Positions 13,344-13,934 of a stretch of 13,934 nt of DNA are shown piece after piece; position 1 is the first letter of the stretch; each line of letters opens with the position of its first letter. This stretch comes from Chloroflexota bacterium (lineage in GTDB: Bacteria > Chloroflexota > Anaerolineae > Fen-1058). The notes under the pieces were generated by a model. It saw only the letters and a program-made list of their open reading frames with translations, was not told where the DNA came from and made no database searches. The stretch lies in the NCBI GenBank assembly GCA_016219235.1, contig JACRBO010000725.1, forward strand, positions 1-13,934, read 5' to 3'. Both the position numbers and the translations under genes were made by a program.

Positions 13344-13934
13344 GGTTCGTCCTTGGCTTGAGATTGCGCCAGTTCGTGATACAGCGCAAGCCACTGTTCG
13401 GTGATGGTGCGGATGTCAAACTTGCGGCTCAGGCGTTTGGCTTGCGCGCCCATTTGGCTGCGCAGTGACGGATTGTCGCACAGGCGGCGGATGGCGCACG
13501 CCAGGTCTTCCGTCGAACGCTGCGCGATCAAGCCCGCTTCAGGCCCGCGCCCGATGGTAAAATCTTCCCACCAATCGGCTTGCATGCCCAGATAGGGCAG
13601 CCCGCACGCCATTCCTTCGATAGCTGAAATGCAATTTGTTTCGCTGAGTGATGAGATGGCGCACACATCGGACATCGTCAGATACCAGCCTATGCGAGCA
13701 TTGGGAATCGCGCCGAAGAATCGCACCCGATCGCGAATGGGCGCCACCTGTGCTTCCAGTATCGGGCGCGATGGGCCATCGCCCAGGACCAGCCAATGCG
13801 CCTGCGCCCCCTCGTTGACCGCGCAAATCAAGGCTTCCGCAAACGCGCTCAGGTTCTTCTCCGGCGCGAGGCGGCTAACCGTGATAAAGATCGTCTGCTC
13901 CGGGCCGATGCCGAAGTCGTCGCGCGCTAACTGA
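13340..13934 (-). CDS. GT4-family (GT-B) glycosyltransferase, C-terminal part only
   Basis: The frame is open to the right edge, so the N-terminal (acceptor) domain and start lie outside the window; 197 residues are visible. They make up most of the donor-binding domain of a retaining GT-B enzyme: ITVSRLAPEKNLSAFAEA, WLVLGDGPSRPILE, VRFFGAIPNARIGWYL, and SLSETNCISAIEGMACGLP, which contains the E-x7-E pair (ETNCISAIE) that holds the nucleotide sugar. These enzymes transfer sugars from nucleotide donors to lipids or glycans at the cytoplasmic face of the membrane. The internal TTG/Met-like positions are not starts, since the conserved domain begins upstream of them. The stop overlaps the HD-domain gene start by 4 bp. 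Sugar and acceptor are not determined. Confidence 0.92.
   Translation of the reverse strand, partial: QLARDDFGIGPEQTIFITVSRLAPEKNLSAFAEALICAVNEGAQAHWLVLGDGPSRPILEAQVAPIRDRVRFFGAIPNARIGWYLTMSDVCAISSLSETNCISAIEGMACGLPYLGMQADWWEDFTIGRGPEAGLIAQRSTEDLACAIRRLCDNPSLRSQMGAQAKRLSRKFDIRTITEQWLALYHELAQSQAKDEP

Noticed and set aside
1..13934. CRISPR arrays, tRNA/rRNA genes, insertion sequences, phage or defence genes
   Set aside because: Looked for on both strands; no spaced direct repeats, no cloverleaf sequence, no transposase, integrase, nuclease-helicase or toxin-antitoxin motifs were found.

Overview
The window is a GC-rich (roughly 58-60 % by eye) bacterial chromosome segment with ordinary, tightly packed genes. 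There is no rRNA, tRNA, CRISPR array, transposase or phage gene. The mix of genes fits a Chloroflexota (Anaerolineae-like) bacterium: a partial gene resembling the extended N-terminus of the HMG-CoA reductases I associate with that phylum, a class A penicillin-binding protein with ENPGFD in its glycosyltransferase motif and Ig-like modules at its C-terminus, a GT-C membrane glycosyltransferase, and SurE. This placement is an inference from gene style, not a database result.

Layout, left to right. Positions 1-277 (minus) hold the start of a gene running off the left edge, with a clear RBS and a good sigma70-type promoter at 342-370. A two-hairpin REP/BIME-like element lies at 400-496. Then come surE (521-1276, minus) and a class A PBP (1385-4336, minus), separated by a perfect 13-bp stem hairpin. 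Upstream is a four-gene, minus-strand, translationally coupled operon, read in the order NAD-dependent epimerase (8898-7936), FMN-binding split-barrel protein (7939-7478), GT-C glycosyltransferase (7467-5242) and SAM methyltransferase (5245-4451). Its promoter lies in a compact divergent region (8899-9033) shared with a plus-strand membrane-anchored, gluzincin-like putative metallopeptidase (9034-10404) that I cannot assign to a named family. Converging on that gene is a minus-strand pair: an M20 peptidase (12058-10913) followed 5 bp later by a membrane-anchored zinc-ribbon protein (10907-10419). The M20 gene has a structured leader and an extended -10 promoter at 12194-12202. A roughly 500-base stretch (12205-12713) holds no intact gene but contains short, protein-like plus-strand ORF pieces in three frames and may be decayed coding sequence. 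The right end holds an HD-domain phosphohydrolase (13343-12714), overlapped by 4 bp with a GT4-type glycosyltransferase that runs off the right edge.

Functionally, much of the window serves the cell envelope: sugar-nucleotide epimerisation, lipid-linked sugar transfer outside the membrane, peptidoglycan synthesis, and a second cytoplasmic glycosyltransferase. The rest is housekeeping metabolism (SurE, M20 peptidase, HD hydrolase). I did not find a convincing new defence or mobile system. The items most worth a second look are the unassigned gluzincin-like protein, the divergent promoter whose two perfect -10 boxes share one TAGTGCGCTA motif at their -35 positions (the motif recurs upstream of the PBP gene), a strong excess of the palindrome CGATCG that disappears across the M20 locus, and the decayed stretch near 12.4-12.7 kb.
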